Below, in pieces: positions 1 to 11,862 of a stretch of 64,000 bases of DNA (position 1 is the first letter of the stretch; each line of letters begins with the position of its first letter). Where the stretch lies: the NCBI RefSeq assembly GCF_000720635.1, contig NZ_JOCF01000031.1, positions 1 through 64,000 of the forward strand, written 5' to 3'. Source of the DNA: Streptomyces sp. NRRL WC-3742 (GTDB lineage Bacteria > Actinomycetota > Actinomycetes > Streptomycetales > Streptomycetaceae). The notes under the pieces are model-generated. The model was not told the origin of the DNA. It searched no databases and was given only the letters and a program-made list of their open reading frames with translations. The translations under genes were made by a program, and so were the position numbers.

Positions 1-1
1 C

Positions 2-442
2 CTGGAGGAGATGCGCCAGTCCCTGCACATCGTCGAGCAGTGCCTGGACCGGCTGCGCCCGGGCCCGGTGATGGTGGCCGACAAGAAGATCGCCTGGCCC
101 GCCCAGCTCGCGGTCGGCCCGGACGGGATGGGCAACTCCCTCGACCACATCCGCAAGATCATGGGCACCTCGATGGAGGCCCTGATCCACCACTTCAAGC
201 TGGTCACCGAGGGCTTCCGCGTCCCGGTCGGCCAGGCGTACGCCGCGGTCGAGTCCCCCAAGGGCGAGCTGGGCGTGCACGTGGTCAGCGACGGCGGCAC
301 GCGCCCCTACCGGGTGCACTTCCGGGACCCGTCGTTCACCAATCTGCAGTCGATGGCGGCGATGTGCGAAGGCGGCCAGGTGGCCGACGTGATCGTCGCG
401 GTGGCCGGGATCGACCCGGTGATGGGAGGCGTGGACCGGTGA
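2..442 (+). CDS. nuoD: NADH-quinone oxidoreductase subunit D, C-terminal part
   Basis: The 3' end of nuoD; the gene begins before the window, so only the last 146 residues are visible. NuoD is the 49-kDa-type subunit of the peripheral arm of complex I and forms the quinone-binding pocket with NuoB. The visible part has the typical C-terminal sequence of the family: KKIAWPAQ, then [48 protein letters not shown] and the closing [27 protein letters not shown] end. The stop codon overlaps the GTG start of nuoE by four bases, which indicates translational coupling. Identification is firm; the start cannot be judged. Confidence 0.97.
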   Translation: MEEMRQSLHIVEQCLDRLRPGPVMVADKKIAWPAQLAVGPDGMGNSLDHIRKIMGTSMEALIHHFKLVTEGFRVPVGQAYAAVESPKGELGVHVVSDGGTRPYRVHFRDPSFTNLQSMAAMCEGGQVADVIVAVAGIDPVMGGVDR

Positions 443-1196
443 CCAACGTCGAACTCGGACTGCCGGCACTGCCGGCCAAGCCGTACCCCGAGGAGGTGCA
501 CGCCCGCCTGGCCGCCGACGCCGCCGAACTGATCGGCCGCTACCCGCAGCCCCGCTCGGCGCTGCTGCCGCTGCTGCACCTGGTGCAGTCGGAGGAGGGC
601 TTCGTCAGCGCGACCGGAATCCGCTTCTGCGCCGAGCAGTTGGACCTCACCACGGCCGAGGTCACCGCGGTGGCGACCTTCTACACGATGTACCGGCGGC
701 GCCCGGCCGGCACGTACCACGTCGGGGTCTGCACCAACACCCTGTGCGCGGTGCTCGGCGGCGACCAGATCTTCGCCGAGCTCCAGCAGCACCTCGGTGT
801 CGGCAACAACGAGACGACCGAGGACGGCGCGATCTCGATCGAGCACATCGAGTGCAACGCCGCCTGCGACTACGCCCCCGTGGTGATGGTCAACTGGGAG
901 TTCTTCGACGACCAGACCCCGCAGAGCGCCAAGCAGCTGGTGGACGACCTGCGGGCCGGCCGCGAGGTACGGCCCACCCGGGGCGCGCGGCTGTGCGGCT
1001 TCAAGGAGACCGCCCGCATCCTGGCCGGCTTCCCCGACGAGCGCCCCGGCGCCAACGACGAGTCCGGCGCCGGCGGCGACCCCTCGCTCGCGGGCCTGCG
1101 CCTCGCCCGGGGCGAGGCGCTGCCCGGCACCCCCGGCGCCCGCGTCGTCTCCCCGCGCCCCGAGACCGGCGGCAACAGCGAAGGGACCGAAGCGTG

Positions 1197-1197
<1 letters not shown>
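439..1197 (+). CDS. nuoE: NADH-quinone oxidoreductase subunit E (24-kDa type, 2Fe-2S)
   Basis: A 252-residue subunit of the NADH dehydrogenase module of complex I, carrying a thioredoxin-like fold with a [2Fe-2S] cluster. The four expected cysteine ligands are seen in [14 protein letters not shown] and, about 40 residues later, [16 protein letters not shown]. The helical N-terminal half contains [16 protein letters not shown] and [12 protein letters not shown], both typical of the family. The GTG start at 439 is chosen because it gives a 4-bp GTGA overlap with nuoD and because upstream in-frame residues look non-coding. The C-terminal tail after about residue 190 ([23 protein letters not shown] onward) is an extension common in streptomycetes and probably disordered. 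The stop overlaps the nuoF start. Confidence 0.96.
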
Positions 1198-2554
<1,357 letters not shown>

Positions 2555-2558
<4 letters not shown>

Positions 2559-5041
2559 CGATCACCGAGCCGACCGCCTCCGAGACCGCGGTCGAACTGG
2601 TCACGCTCACCATCGACGGCGTCGAAGTGCAGGTCCCCAAGGGGACGTTGGTGATCCGGGCCGCCGAGACGATCGGCACCCAGATCCCGCGCTTCTGCGA
2701 TCACCCGCTGCTGGACCCGGCCGGAGCCTGCCGGCAGTGCATCGTCGAGATCGAGGGCCAGCGCAAGCCGGTCGCCTCCTGCACCATCCCGGTCGCCGAG
2801 GGCATGGTGGTGCGCACCCAGGTGAGTTCGCCGGTGGCCGAGAAGGCGCAGCGCGGCGTGATGGAGCTGCTGCTGATCAACCACCCCCTGGACTGCCCGG
2901 TCTGCGACAAGGGCGGCGAGTGCCCGCTGCAGAACCAGGCGATGTCCAGTGGCGCCGCGGACTCCCGTTTCGAGGGGATGAAGCGCACCTACGCGAAGCC
3001 GCTGCCGATCAGCAGCCAGGTGCTGCTGGACCGGGAGCGCTGCGTGCTGTGCGCGCGTTGCACCCGTTTCTCGCAGCAGATCGCGGGTGACCCGTTCATC
3101 GACCTGGTGGAGCGCGGGGCGCTGCAGCAGGTCGGCACGGGGGAGGGGGACGACTTCGAGTCGTACTTCTCGGGGAACACGATCCAGATCTGTCCGGTGG
3201 GCGCGCTGACCTCGGCGGCGTACCGGTTCCGTTCCCGCCCGTTCGACCTGGTGTCCTCGCCGAGCGTGTGCGAGCACTGTTCCTCGGGCTGTGCGCAGCG
3301 CACGGACCACCGCCGGGGCAAGGTGTTGCGCCGGCTGGCGGGTGAGGACCCGGCGGTGAACGAGGAGTGGAACTGCGACAAGGGCCGTTTCGCGTTCCGG
3401 TACGCGCAGCAGCGGAGCCGCCTGTCGACGCCGCTGGTGCGCGACGAGCAGGGCGAGCTGGTGCCGGCCTCCTGGCCGGAGGCGCTGGCGCGCGCGGCGC
3501 AGGGTCTGCGCGGGGCCCGTACGGGTGTGCTGGCGGGCGGCCGGGTGACGGTGGAGGACGCGTACGCGTACGGGAAGTTCGCGCGGGTGGTGCTGGGCAC
3601 CAACGACGTGGACTTCCGGGCCCGCCCGCACAGCGGTGAGGAGGCGGACTTCCTGGCGGCGGCGGTGGCCGGCCGCGGGGTGGACGTGGACGGCGGCGGC
3701 CTCTCGTACGAGGAGTTGGAGCAGGCGCCGGCGGTGCTGCTGGCGGGGCTGGAGCCGGAGGAGGAGTCGCCGATCGTCTTCCTGCGGCTGCGCAAGGCGT
3801 CCCGGGCGAGGGGCCAGCGGGTGTTCTCGGTGGCGGCGTTCGCCTCGCGGGGTCTGGTGAAGCTGCGTGGCGCGCTGCTGCCGGCGGCGCCGGGGACGGA
3901 GCCGGAGTGGTTGTCGGCGCTGGCTTCGGAGGAGCCGCTGAACGACGAGGCGGGCCGGGCGGCGGAGCTGCTGCGCCGTCCGGGTGCGGTGATCCTGGTG
4001 GGCGAGCGGCTGGCGGCGGTGCCGGGTGCGCTGACGGCGGTGCTGCGGCTGGCGCACGCGTCGGGGGCGCGGACGGCGTGGGTGCCGCGCCGGGCGGGGG
4101 AGCGCGGGGCGGTGGAGGCGGGGGCGTTGCCCTCGCTGCTGCCGGGCGGGCGTCCGGTGGCGTCGCAGGCGGCGCGGGCGGAGGCGGCTCAGGTGTGGGG
4201 TGTGGCGGAGCTGCCGTCGCGTCCGGGCCGGGACACGGGCCATCTGCTGACGGCGGCGGCCGAGGGCGATCTGGACGCGCTGCTGGTCGGCGGGGTCGGT
4301 GTGGAGGACCTGCCGGACGTGGCGCTGGCGCAGGAGGCGCTGGCGGCGGTGCCGTTCGTGGTGTCGCTGGAGTTGCGGCCTTCGGCGGTGACGGCGCTCG
4401 CGGACGTGGTGCTGCCGGTGGCGGCGGTGGCGGAGAAGGCGGGCACGTTCCTGGACTGGGAGGGCCGGGTGCGGATGTTCGAGGCCGCGCTGAAGCCGGA
4501 CCAGCAGGTGACGCGTCATCTGCCCTCGGACCTGCGGGTGCTGGACATGCTGGCGGACGCGCTGGGCCACCGGCTGGGCCTGCCGGACGTGCGGGCGGCG
4601 CGGCTGGAGCTGGACCGGTTCGCACCGTGGGAGGGCGACCGCCCGGCGGGGCCTTCGGCGCATCCGGGTGTGCTGCCGCGCCCGGCCACCGGGCAGGCGG
4701 TGCTGGCGGGTTGGCGGCTGCTGCTGGACGAGGGGTCGCTGCAGGAGGGCGATCCGCATCTGGCGGGCACCCGGCACCGGGCGGTGGCCCGGTTGTCGCC
4801 GGCGACGGCGCTGGAGGTGGGCGCGGTGGACGGTGAGGGGCTGCGGCTGACGGGCCCGGCGGGTTCGCTGACGCTGCCGCTGGAGGTGACCGCTTCGCTG
4901 CCGGAGCGGACGGTGTGGGTGCCGCTGAACTCGACGCCGGGCGGCGCGCAGCGCGCTCTCGGTACGACGGTCGGCCATCTGGTGACGATCGCCGCGGCCG
5001 GGCCGGTGCCCGCCGAGGGCTCCGGGGAAGGGGAGGCGTGA
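2555..5041 (+). CDS. nuoG: NADH-quinone oxidoreductase subunit G (75-kDa type, Fe-S chain)
   Basis: The 828-residue electron-wire subunit of complex I. Ferredoxin-like N-terminus: [15 protein letters not shown] ligates [2Fe-2S]; [13 protein letters not shown] and [10 protein letters not shown] ligate further clusters; [10 protein letters not shown] closes a cluster site; [12 protein letters not shown] followed by [10 protein letters not shown] matches the extra N7-type cluster found in many bacterial NuoG. The C-terminal half is a molybdopterin-oxidoreductase-like domain without an obvious cofactor role. The GTG start at 2555 overlaps the nuoF stop by four bases. From about position 3050 onward the Ala, Leu and Val codons move from C-ending to mostly G-ending (long runs of gcg, ctg and gtg), unlike nuoE and nuoF. 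Confidence 0.96.
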
Positions 5042-6384
5042 TGACTCCGCAGCCGTACGAGACGCTGCACTTCTTCGGGCAGGACCCGTGGTGGCTGGTG
5101 CTGCTGAAGGCGGTGTTCTGCTTCGCGTTCCTGGTCGGGACGGTGCTGGTCGCGATCGTGTGGGAGCGCAAGGTGGTGGCCTGGATGCAGTTGCGCATCG
5201 GGCCGAACCGGCACGGCCCGTGGGGGCTGCTGCAGTCGCTGGCGGACGGCGTGAAGCTGGCGCTGAAGGAAGACCTGGTGGTCAAGGGCGCGGACAAGGT
5301 GGTCTACGTCCTGGCGCCGATCGTCTGCGCGATCCCGGCGTTCATGGCCTTCGCGGTGATCCCCTTCGGTCCGGCGGGCGACGAGGTGTCGATCTTCGGC
5401 ACGCGTACGCCGCTGCAGCTGACGGACTTCCCGGTGGCGCTGCTGTACGTCCTGGCGACGGCCTCGGTCGGCATCTACGGGATCGTGCTGGCGGGCTGGT
5501 CCTCCGGTTCGACGTACCCGCTGCTGGGCGGGCTGCGTTCGGCGGCGCAGATGGTCAGTTACGAGATCGCGATGGGCCTGTCCTTCGCGGCGGTGTTCAT
5601 CTACTCGGGGTCGATGTCGACCTCGGAGATCGTCTCGCACCAGCAGCCGACGTGGTTCGCTGCGCTGCTGCCGGTGTCGTTCATCGTCTACATCATCGCG
5701 ATGGTGGGTGAGACGAACCGGGCGCCGTTCGACCTTCCGGAGGCGGAGGGCGAGCTGGTGGGCGGTTTCAACACCGAGTACTCCTCGCTGAAGTTCGCGA
5801 TGTTCATGCTGGCCGAGTACGTGAACATGGTGACGGTCTCGGCGGTGGCGTCGACGCTGTTCCTGGGCGGCTGGCGGGCGCCGTGGCCGGTGTCGACGTT
5901 CTGGGAGGGCGCGAACCACGGCTGGTGGCCGATGCTGTGGATCACGCTGAAGATCCAGCTGCTGCTGTTCTTCTTCATCTGGCTGCGGGGCACGCTGCCG
6001 CGGCTGCGCTACGACCAGTTCATGAAGCTGGGCTGGAAGGTCCTGATCCCGGTCTCGCTGGTGTGGCTGGTGCTGATCGCCAGTGTGCGGGCGCTGCGCA
6101 ACGAGGGGTACGGCTTCGGCTCGGTGGTGCTGTACGTGGGTGCGCCGGTGGGCGTGGTTCTGCTGCTGGCGCTGCTGCGGGACTTCCTGAGGAAGCAGCC
6201 GGAGCCCACAGTGACATCCGAAGACGCGACGGCCGACCAGGGCGAGTTCGACCCGATGGCCGGCGGCTACCCGGTGCCTCCGCTGCCCGGCCAGGTGCTG
6301 CCGCCGGTGCCGCGCCGGCCCTCGCGGGCGCCGAAGCAACTGCAGGACGCCCTCAACGGGGCCGACCATACCGAGGGGAGCTGA
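5041..6384 (+). CDS. nuoH: NADH-quinone oxidoreductase subunit H (ND1-type)
   Basis: A 447-residue membrane subunit that joins the peripheral arm to the proton-pumping arm and lines the quinone tunnel. It has about eight or nine hydrophobic helices and family motifs: [20 protein letters not shown] in the first loop, [22 protein letters not shown], and the acidic loop [28 protein letters not shown]. The last roughly 60 residues (after [12 protein letters not shown]) are a hydrophilic, proline-rich extension usual in streptomycetes. The ATG at 5041 overlaps the nuoG stop by one base. nuoI follows after six bases. Confidence 0.97.
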   Translation: MTPQPYETLHFFGQDPWWLVLLKAVFCFAFLVGTVLVAIVWERKVVAWMQLRIGPNRHGPWGLLQSLADGVKLALKEDLVVKGADKVVYVLAPIVCAIPAFMAFAVIPFGPAGDEVSIFGTRTPLQLTDFPVALLYVLATASVGIYGIVLAGWSSGSTYPLLGGLRSAAQMVSYEIAMGLSFAAVFIYSGSMSTSEIVSHQQPTWFAALLPVSFIVYIIAMVGETNRAPFDLPEAEGELVGGFNTEYSSLKFAMFMLAEYVNMVTVSAVASTLFLGGWRAPWPVSTFWEGANHGWWPMLWITLKIQLLLFFFIWLRGTLPRLRYDQFMKLGWKVLIPVSLVWLVLIASVRALRNEGYGFGSVVLYVGAPVGVVLLLALLRDFLRKQPEPTVTSEDATADQGEFDPMAGGYPVPPLPGQVLPPVPRRPSRAPKQLQDALNGADHTEGS

Positions 6385-6390
6385 ACCGAG

Positions 6391-6999
6391 ATGTCCGACC
6401 AGTCCGATCGTGCGGACCGCCCCGAGCGGGGCGATCGCCCGTCGATCCTCGGCCCGGCCGCCGGCTTCGGCGTGACCTTCAAGGCCATGTTCAAGAAGCG
6501 GCTGACCGAGCAGTACCCGGAGCAGAAGAAGCCGACGGCTCCGCGTTTCCACGGCCGCCACCAGCTGAACCGGCATCCGGACGGCCTGGAGAAGTGCGTC
6601 GGCTGCGAGTTGTGCGCCTGGGCGTGCCCGGCGGACGCGATCTACGTGGAGGGCGCGGACAACCGGGACGATGAGCGCTACTCGCCCGGTGAGCGCTACG
6701 GCGCGGTCTACCAGATCAACTACGCCCGCTGCATCCTGTGCGGGCTCTGCATCGAGGCGTGCCCGACGCGGGCGCTGACGATGACCAACGAGTACGAGCT
6801 CGCGGACTCCTCCCGCAAGGACCTGATCTTCACCAAGGAGCAGCTGCTGGTGGGCCTGTCCGAGGGCATGGTCGACTCCCCGCACACGATCTTCCCGGGC
6901 GCCGACGAGGGCGCGTACTACCGGGGCGAGATCACGCAGGCGGCGCCGGGGACGGTCCAGCAGGAGCGCACCGACCGGGACAGGGAGGTGCAGCAGTGA
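6391..6999 (+). CDS. nuoI: NADH-quinone oxidoreductase subunit I (8Fe ferredoxin)
   Basis: A 202-residue peripheral-arm subunit with two [4Fe-4S] clusters that pass electrons toward NuoB. The two binding motifs are complete: [16 protein letters not shown] and [18 protein letters not shown]. The N-terminal [15 protein letters not shown] segment is typical of the family. The hydrophilic start ([18 protein letters not shown]) is longer than in Escherichia coli but normal for streptomycetes. The stop TGA at 6997-6999 overlaps the nuoJ start region. Confidence 0.97.
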   Translation: MSDQSDRADRPERGDRPSILGPAAGFGVTFKAMFKKRLTEQYPEQKKPTAPRFHGRHQLNRHPDGLEKCVGCELCAWACPADAIYVEGADNRDDERYSPGERYGAVYQINYARCILCGLCIEACPTRALTMTNEYELADSSRKDLIFTKEQLLVGLSEGMVDSPHTIFPGADEGAYYRGEITQAAPGTVQQERTDRDREVQQ

Positions 7000-7874
7000 T
7001 GACGCATCTCGCGGCCGCGGCCGGGACGACCTCCACGGGTGAGGCCGTCCAGTTCTGGGTGCTCGCGGTGGTCGCGGTGGGCGGCGCGCTGGGCATGGTG
7101 CTGATGCGCAAGGCGGTGCACAGCGCGCTGTGCCTGGCGGCGACCATGCTGGCGCTGGCGGTCTGTTACATGGCGCAGGGCGCGGTGTTCCTGGGCGTGG
7201 TGCAGATCGTGGTGTACACCGGCGCGATCATGATGCTGTTCCTGTTCGTGGTGATGCTGGTCGGCGTGACGAGTGAGGATTCCCTCAAGGAGCAGCTGAA
7301 GGGCCAGCGGTTCGCGGCGGCGCTGTGCGGGCTGGGCTTCGGGGTGCTGCTGATCGCGGGGATCGCCCACGCGAAGCTGCGGCACTTCACGGGCCTGTCG
7401 GAGGCGAACGCCGAGGGCAATGTGCCGGGTCTGGCGCGGCTGATCTTCACCCGGTACGTGTGGGCGTTCGAGGTGACGGGCGCGCTGCTGATCACGGCGG
7501 CGATCGGCGCGATGGTGCTGACGCACCGCGAGCACGTGAGGGCGCCGAAGACGCAGCGGGAGCTGGCGGCGCAGCGGGTGCGCGACAACCTGCAGCTGCC
7601 GCCGCTGCCGGTGCCGGGCGTGTACGCGCGGCACAACGCGGTGGACGTGCCGGCGCTGCTGCCGGACGGCACGATCTCCGAGGACTCGGTGATGGCGACG
7701 CTGCGCGAGCGCGGCCAGGTCCGGGACGTCAGCGGGGACATGCTGCGCCGGATGGCGGAGCTGGAGAACTCCACGGCCCACTGGCTGGGCCGGCCGTCCT
7801 CGGAGCGTCCCCCGGTGGCGGGCCCGCGCAAGTCCCTGGAGCCCGTCCCGAACCATGAGGAGGGCACGGAGTGA
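6999..7874 (+). CDS. nuoJ: NADH-quinone oxidoreductase subunit J (ND6-type)
   Basis: A 291-residue membrane subunit of the proton-pumping arm. Five transmembrane helices lie in the first 175 residues; the helix containing [22 protein letters not shown] carries the conserved pi-bulge region of this subunit. The last 115 residues are hydrophilic and include [18 protein letters not shown], a tail typical of actinobacterial NuoJ. Possible starts are GTG 6996 and ATG 6999; both follow the GGGAGGTG ribosome-binding site, and the difference is one residue. The stop overlaps the nuoK GTG by four bases. Confidence 0.95.
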   Translation: MTHLAAAAGTTSTGEAVQFWVLAVVAVGGALGMVLMRKAVHSALCLAATMLALAVCYMAQGAVFLGVVQIVVYTGAIMMLFLFVVMLVGVTSEDSLKEQLKGQRFAAALCGLGFGVLLIAGIAHAKLRHFTGLSEANAEGNVPGLARLIFTRYVWAFEVTGALLITAAIGAMVLTHREHVRAPKTQRELAAQRVRDNLQLPPLPVPGVYARHNAVDVPALLPDGTISEDSVMATLRERGQVRDVSGDMLRRMAELENSTAHWLGRPSSERPPVAGPRKSLEPVPNHEEGTE

Positions 7875-8170
7875 ATCCGGTCAACTATCTGTACCTGTCG
7901 GCCCTGTTGTTCACCATCGGCGCCTCCGGGGTGCTGATCCGCCGCAACGCGATCGTGCTGTTCATGTGCGTGGAGCTGATGCTGAACGCCTCGAACCTGG
8001 CGCTGGTGACCTTCTCCCGGATGCACGGGACGCTGGACGGTCAGATCATCGCGTTCTTCACGATGGTGGTCGCGGCGGCGGAGGTCGTCGTCGGTCTGGC
8101 CATCATCGTGTCCATCTTCCGGACCAGGCACTCCGCTTCGGTCGACGACAGCAATCTGATGAAGCTGTAG
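7871..8170 (+). CDS. nuoK: NADH-quinone oxidoreductase subunit K (ND4L-type)
   Basis: A 99-residue, three-helix membrane subunit of complex I. The length and the sequence [38 protein letters not shown] match the family exactly; the buried glutamate in the MCVELMLNA helix belongs to the proton pathway, and a second acidic residue is in [12 protein letters not shown]. It starts with GTG inside the nuoJ stop, after an AGGAGGGC ribosome-binding site. nuoL follows after 14 bases. Confidence 0.97.
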   Translation: MNPVNYLYLSALLFTIGASGVLIRRNAIVLFMCVELMLNASNLALVTFSRMHGTLDGQIIAFFTMVVAAAEVVVGLAIIVSIFRTRHSASVDDSNLMKL

Positions 8171-8184
8171 GCGGAGGGCCTTCG

Positions 8185-10098
8185 GTGAACTCTCTCATTC
8201 CGCTGCTGGTGGCGGCTCCCCTGGCCGGCGCGGCCCTGCTGCTGCTCGGCGGCCGGGCCCTGGACCGGTTCGGCCACTGGCTGGCCACGGCGCTCGCCGC
8301 GCTCTCGTTCGGCTTCGGCCTGGCGCTGTTCTCGGACATGCTGGGCCGTGACGCCGAGCACCGGGCGGTGACCAGGCACCTGTTCAGCTGGGTGCCGGTG
8401 AACGGCTTCCAGGCCGATTTCACGTTCCGGCTCGACCAGTTGTCGATGACCTTCGTGCTGCTGATCACCGGGGTCGGCACGCTGATCCACCTGTACTCGG
8501 TGGGCTACATGGCGCACGACGAGCGCCGGCGCCGTTTCTTCGCGTACCTGAACCTGTTCCTGGCGGCGATGCTGCTGCTGGTCGTCGCCGACAACTACCT
8601 TCTGCTGTACTTCGGTTGGGAGGGCGTGGGTCTGGCCTCGTACCTGCTGATCGGCTTCTGGCAGCACAAGCCGAGTGCGGCGACGGCGGCCAAGAAGGCG
8701 TTCATCGTCAACCGGGTCGGCGACATGGGCCTGTCGATCGCGATCATGCTGATGTTCGCGGAGTTCGGCTCCTTCGCCTTCGGCCCGATCCTCGGTTCGG
8801 AAGGCGCGGTCGGGGGCGTGCAGCAGGCGAGCGAGGGCAAGCTGACGGCGATCGGCCTGATGCTGCTGCTGGCTGCCTGCGGCAAGTCGGCGCAGGTGCC
8901 GCTGCAGTCCTGGCTCGGTGACGCGATGGAGGGCCCGACACCGGTGTCGGCGCTGATCCACGCGGCGACGATGGTGACGGCCGGGGTGTACCTGATCACC
9001 CGTTCCTCGGCGATCTTCGACCTGGCGCCGGACGCCCGCACCGCCGTGGTGGTGGTCGGCGTGGTGACGCTGCTCTACGGTGCGATCGTCGGGTGTGCCA
9101 AGGACGACATCAAGAAGGCGCTGGCCGGTTCGACGATGTCGCAGATCGGCTACATGGTGCTGGCGGCGGGCCTGGGCCCGATCGGCTACGTCTTCGCGAT
9201 CATGCACCTGGTGACGCACGGCTTCTTCAAGGCGGGTCTGTTCCTGGGCGCCGGGTCGGTCATGCACGGCATGAACGACGAGGTGAACATGCGTCGCTAC
9301 GGGGGCCTGCGCACGTACATGCCCTGGACGTTCGGGACGTTCCTCCTCGGCTACCTGGCGATCATCGGCTTCCCGGGCCTGTCGGGGTACTTCTCCAAGG
9401 ACAAGATCATCGAGGCCGCGTTCGCCAAGGGCGGCACCGAGGGCTGGATCCTGGGCCTGTGCACCCTGGTCGGCGCGGCGGTCACCGCCTTCTACATGAC
9501 CCGGGTGGTGCTGCTGACCTTCTTCGGCGAGAAGCGCTGGCAGGCGGACGACAAGGGCGACCTGCCGCACCCGCACGAGTCGCCGCGCACGATGGTGATC
9601 CCGATGGTGCTGTTGGCCTTCGGCTCGGTGTTCGCGGGCTGGCTGTTCGACTTCCGCCACTCCTTCGTGAACTGGCTGGAGCCGGTCGTCGGCCACGCGG
9701 AGGGCGACTCGCCGCTGGCCACGGGGGTGATCACGGGCCTGACCATCACCTGCATGCTGGCGGGCGTCGGACTGTCGTACGTGATGTACGGGCGCTCGCC
9801 GGTGCCGGTGACGCCGCCGGTCGGCTCCCCGCTCACCAGGGCCGCCCGCCGGGACCTCCTGCAGGACGAGCTCAACCACGCACTGCTGGTGCGCCCGGGC
9901 TCGGCGCTCACCGCGACGCTGGTGTTCTTCGACAGCCGCGGCCTGGACGGCTTCGTCAACGGCCTGGCGGCCGTGATCGGCGGCCTGTCGAGCCGGCTGC
10001 GCCGGGTGCAGAACGGCTTCGTGCGCAGCTACGCGCTCTCCATGTTCGGCGGCACGCTGGTGCTCGTCGCCTCCACTCTCCTGATGAGGTCCTTCTGA
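8185..10098 (+). CDS. nuoL: NADH-quinone oxidoreductase subunit L (ND5-type antiporter-like)
   Basis: A 637-residue antiporter-like subunit at the tip of the membrane arm, with about 16 hydrophobic helices including the C-terminal piston part. Key motifs are [19 protein letters not shown] (with the functional glutamate), the lysine helix [32 protein letters not shown], and the [15 protein letters not shown] helix. The GTG start at 8185 is chosen because [22 protein letters not shown] begins the first helix and GGAGG lies just upstream. Unlike the other junctions, nuoL is separated from nuoM by 114 bases that carry a small leader ORF. Confidence 0.96.
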   Translation: MNSLIPLLVAAPLAGAALLLLGGRALDRFGHWLATALAALSFGFGLALFSDMLGRDAEHRAVTRHLFSWVPVNGFQADFTFRLDQLSMTFVLLITGVGTLIHLYSVGYMAHDERRRRFFAYLNLFLAAMLLLVVADNYLLLYFGWEGVGLASYLLIGFWQHKPSAATAAKKAFIVNRVGDMGLSIAIMLMFAEFGSFAFGPILGSEGAVGGVQQASEGKLTAIGLMLLLAACGKSAQVPLQSWLGDAMEGPTPVSALIHAATMVTAGVYLITRSSAIFDLAPDARTAVVVVGVVTLLYGAIVGCAKDDIKKALAGSTMSQIGYMVLAAGLGPIGYVFAIMHLVTHGFFKAGLFLGAGSVMHGMNDEVNMRRYGGLRTYMPWTFGTFLLGYLAIIGFPGLSGYFSKDKIIEAAFAKGGTEGWILGLCTLVGAAVTAFYMTRVVLLTFFGEKRWQADDKGDLPHPHESPRTMVIPMVLLAFGSVFAGWLFDFRHSFVNWLEPVVGHAEGDSPLATGVITGLTITCMLAGVGLSYVMYGRSPVPVTPPVGSPLTRAARRDLLQDELNHALLVRPGSALTATLVFFDSRGLDGFVNGLAAVIGGLSSRLRRVQNGFVRSYALSMFGGTLVLVASTLLMRSF

Positions 10099-10135
10099 TG
10101 GATGTCCGATCCACGACTCGCGGGGGAGGCAAACC

Positions 10136-10216
10136 GTGAGCGAGCGAAGCGAGCGAACCATTCAACGCCGCGTACGGGCGAATGGCCCTGCCGAGCGAAG
10201 CGAGGTGGGCGCATGA
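10136..10216 (+). CDS. Small leader ORF coupled to nuoM (26 codons)
   Basis: A GTG-initiated 26-codon frame beginning VSERSERTIQRR and containing a second ERSE near its end. It has a strong ribosome-binding site (GGGGGAGG, 10121-10128) seven bases before the GTG, and its TGA overlaps the ATG of nuoM in the form ATGA. It is built around two copies of GAGCGAAGCGAG, at 10142-10153 and 10193-10204, spaced 51 bp (17 codons) apart. What is seen is a complete, well-spaced coupled ORF. That it is translated, and that it regulates nuoM, is inference. It could simply be a dispersed repeat that happens to be open. No homologous function is known to me. Confidence 0.5.
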   Translation: MSERSERTIQRRVRANGPAERSEVGA

Positions 10217-11862
10217 GTGCTCTGCTGTCCGTGACCTGCGCCGTCCCGGCGGCGGGCGCGGTGCTGACCGCCGCCCTGCCGGCCGGCTCCACCGAGGGGC
10301 GCCGCCGGGCCACCAAGGCGGTGGCGCTGGGCGTCTCGGCGGTGGCGCTGGTGCTGGCCGCCGTGGCGGCGGCCCGCTTCGATCCGCACGGCGCGCGCTA
10401 CCAGCTGACGGAGTCGTACAGCTGGATCCGCTCCTTCGGCATCACCTTCTCGCTGGGCGTGGACGGCATCGGCGCCGTCCTGGCGCTGCTGACGGCCGTC
10501 CTGGTGCCGGTGGTGATGCTCGCCTCCTGGCACGACGCCGACCCGGCACCCACCGACCCGGCACCCGCGAACCCGGAGGCCGCCTCCGAGGCGGCCGGCT
10601 TCGAGAGCCGGCGCCGCACCCAGGGCTTCTTCGCCCTGATCCTGGCCGTGGAGGCGATGGTCCTCGTCTCCTTCTACGCCACCGACGTGTTCGTGTTCTA
10701 CGTGTTCTTCGAAGCCATGCTGATCCCGATGTACTTCCTGATCGGCGGCTTCGGGGACCGCGCGGGCGGCCCCGACTCGGCGCGTCAGCGCTCGTACGCG
10801 GCGGTGAAGTTCCTCCTCTACAACCTGCTCGGCGGCCTGGTGATGCTGGCGGCGGTGATCGGCCTGTACGTGGCCGCGCAGGACCAGGGCGTGGGCACCT
10901 TCGACCTGCAGGCGCTGACCTCCGCGATCGCGGACGGCCGGCTGCAGCTGGGCGGCACCGCGGAGAAGGCGCTGTTCCTCGGCTTCTTCTTCGCCTTCGC
11001 GGTGAAGGCCCCGCTGTGGCCGCTGCACACCTGGCTGCCCAACGCGATGGGCGAGTCGACGGCCGGGACGGCGGTGCTGATCACCGCCGTGGTGGACAAG
11101 GTCGGCACGTTCGCGATGCTGCGCTTCTGCCTGGGCCTGTTCCCGGACGCCTCGAAGACCTTCGCCCCGGCTCTCCTGGTGCTGTCCCTGGTCGGGATCG
11201 TCTACGGGGCGCTGCTGGCGATCGGCCAGAAGGACATCAAGCGCCTGGTGGCGTACGCCTCGATCTCCCACTTCGGCTTCATCATCATGGGGATCTTCGC
11301 GATGACGAGCCAGGGCCAGAGCGGCGCGACGCTCTACATGGTCAACCACGGCATCTCCACCGCCGCGTGGATGCTGGTGGCCGGCTTCCTGATCTCGCGC
11401 CGCGGCTCGCGGCTGATCGCCGACTACGGCGGCGTGCAGAAGGTGGCCCCGGTGCTGGCGGGCACGTTCCTGATCGGCGGTCTGGCGACGCTGTCGCTGC
11501 CGGGCCTGGCGCCGTTCGTCAGCGAGTTCCTGGTGCTGGTGGGCACGTTCACCCGCTACCCGGTGATCGGGATCATCGCGACCTTCGGCATCGTGCTGGC
11601 CGCGCTGTACGCGCTGCTGCTGTACCAGCGCACCATGACCGGCCCGGTGAAGGAGGGGGTGCGCTCCATCCCGGACCTGCGGGTGCGCGAACTGGCCGTG
11701 GTGGCCCCGCTGGTGGCGCTGACGATCCTGCTCGGCGTCTACCCCAAGCCGCTCACCGACCTGGTGAACCCCTCGGTGGACGCGACGCTCTCGCAGGTCC
11801 ACCGCACCGACCCGGCGCCGGCCCACCCGGTGACCGCCAGCTCCGGAGGTGAGCAGAAGTGA
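10213..11862 (+). CDS. nuoM: NADH-quinone oxidoreductase subunit M (ND4-type antiporter-like)
   Basis: A 549-residue antiporter-like proton-pumping subunit. Motifs include FSLGVDGIGAVLALLTAVLVP, the glutamate helix FVFYVFFEAMLIPMYFLIGGFGD, the lysine helix AVKAPLWPLHTWLPNAMGESTAGTAV, and KRLVAYASISHFGFIIMGIFA. The ATG at 10213 is chosen because MSALLSVTCAVP begins the first helix; an in-frame ATG at 10102 would add a 37-residue, very basic, non-membrane leader that overlaps the repeat element and is unlikely. AGGTGG lies five bases upstream of 10213. The gene overlaps nuoN by four bases. Confidence 0.95.
   Translation: MSALLSVTCAVPAAGAVLTAALPAGSTEGRRRATKAVALGVSAVALVLAAVAAARFDPHGARYQLTESYSWIRSFGITFSLGVDGIGAVLALLTAVLVPVVMLASWHDADPAPTDPAPANPEAASEAAGFESRRRTQGFFALILAVEAMVLVSFYATDVFVFYVFFEAMLIPMYFLIGGFGDRAGGPDSARQRSYAAVKFLLYNLLGGLVMLAAVIGLYVAAQDQGVGTFDLQALTSAIADGRLQLGGTAEKALFLGFFFAFAVKAPLWPLHTWLPNAMGESTAGTAVLITAVVDKVGTFAMLRFCLGLFPDASKTFAPALLVLSLVGIVYGALLAIGQKDIKRLVAYASISHFGFIIMGIFAMTSQGQSGATLYMVNHGISTAAWMLVAGFLISRRGSRLIADYGGVQKVAPVLAGTFLIGGLATLSLPGLAPFVSEFLVLVGTFTRYPVIGIIATFGIVLAALYALLLYQRTMTGPVKEGVRSIPDLRVRELAVVAPLVALTILLGVYPKPLTDLVNPSVDATLSQVHRTDPAPAHPVTASSGGEQK

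Noticed and set aside
10102..10212. Longer nuoM start adding 37 residues
   Set aside because: The extension is basic and non-membrane, crosses the repeat element, and the ATG at 10213 begins the first helix with its own ribosome-binding site.
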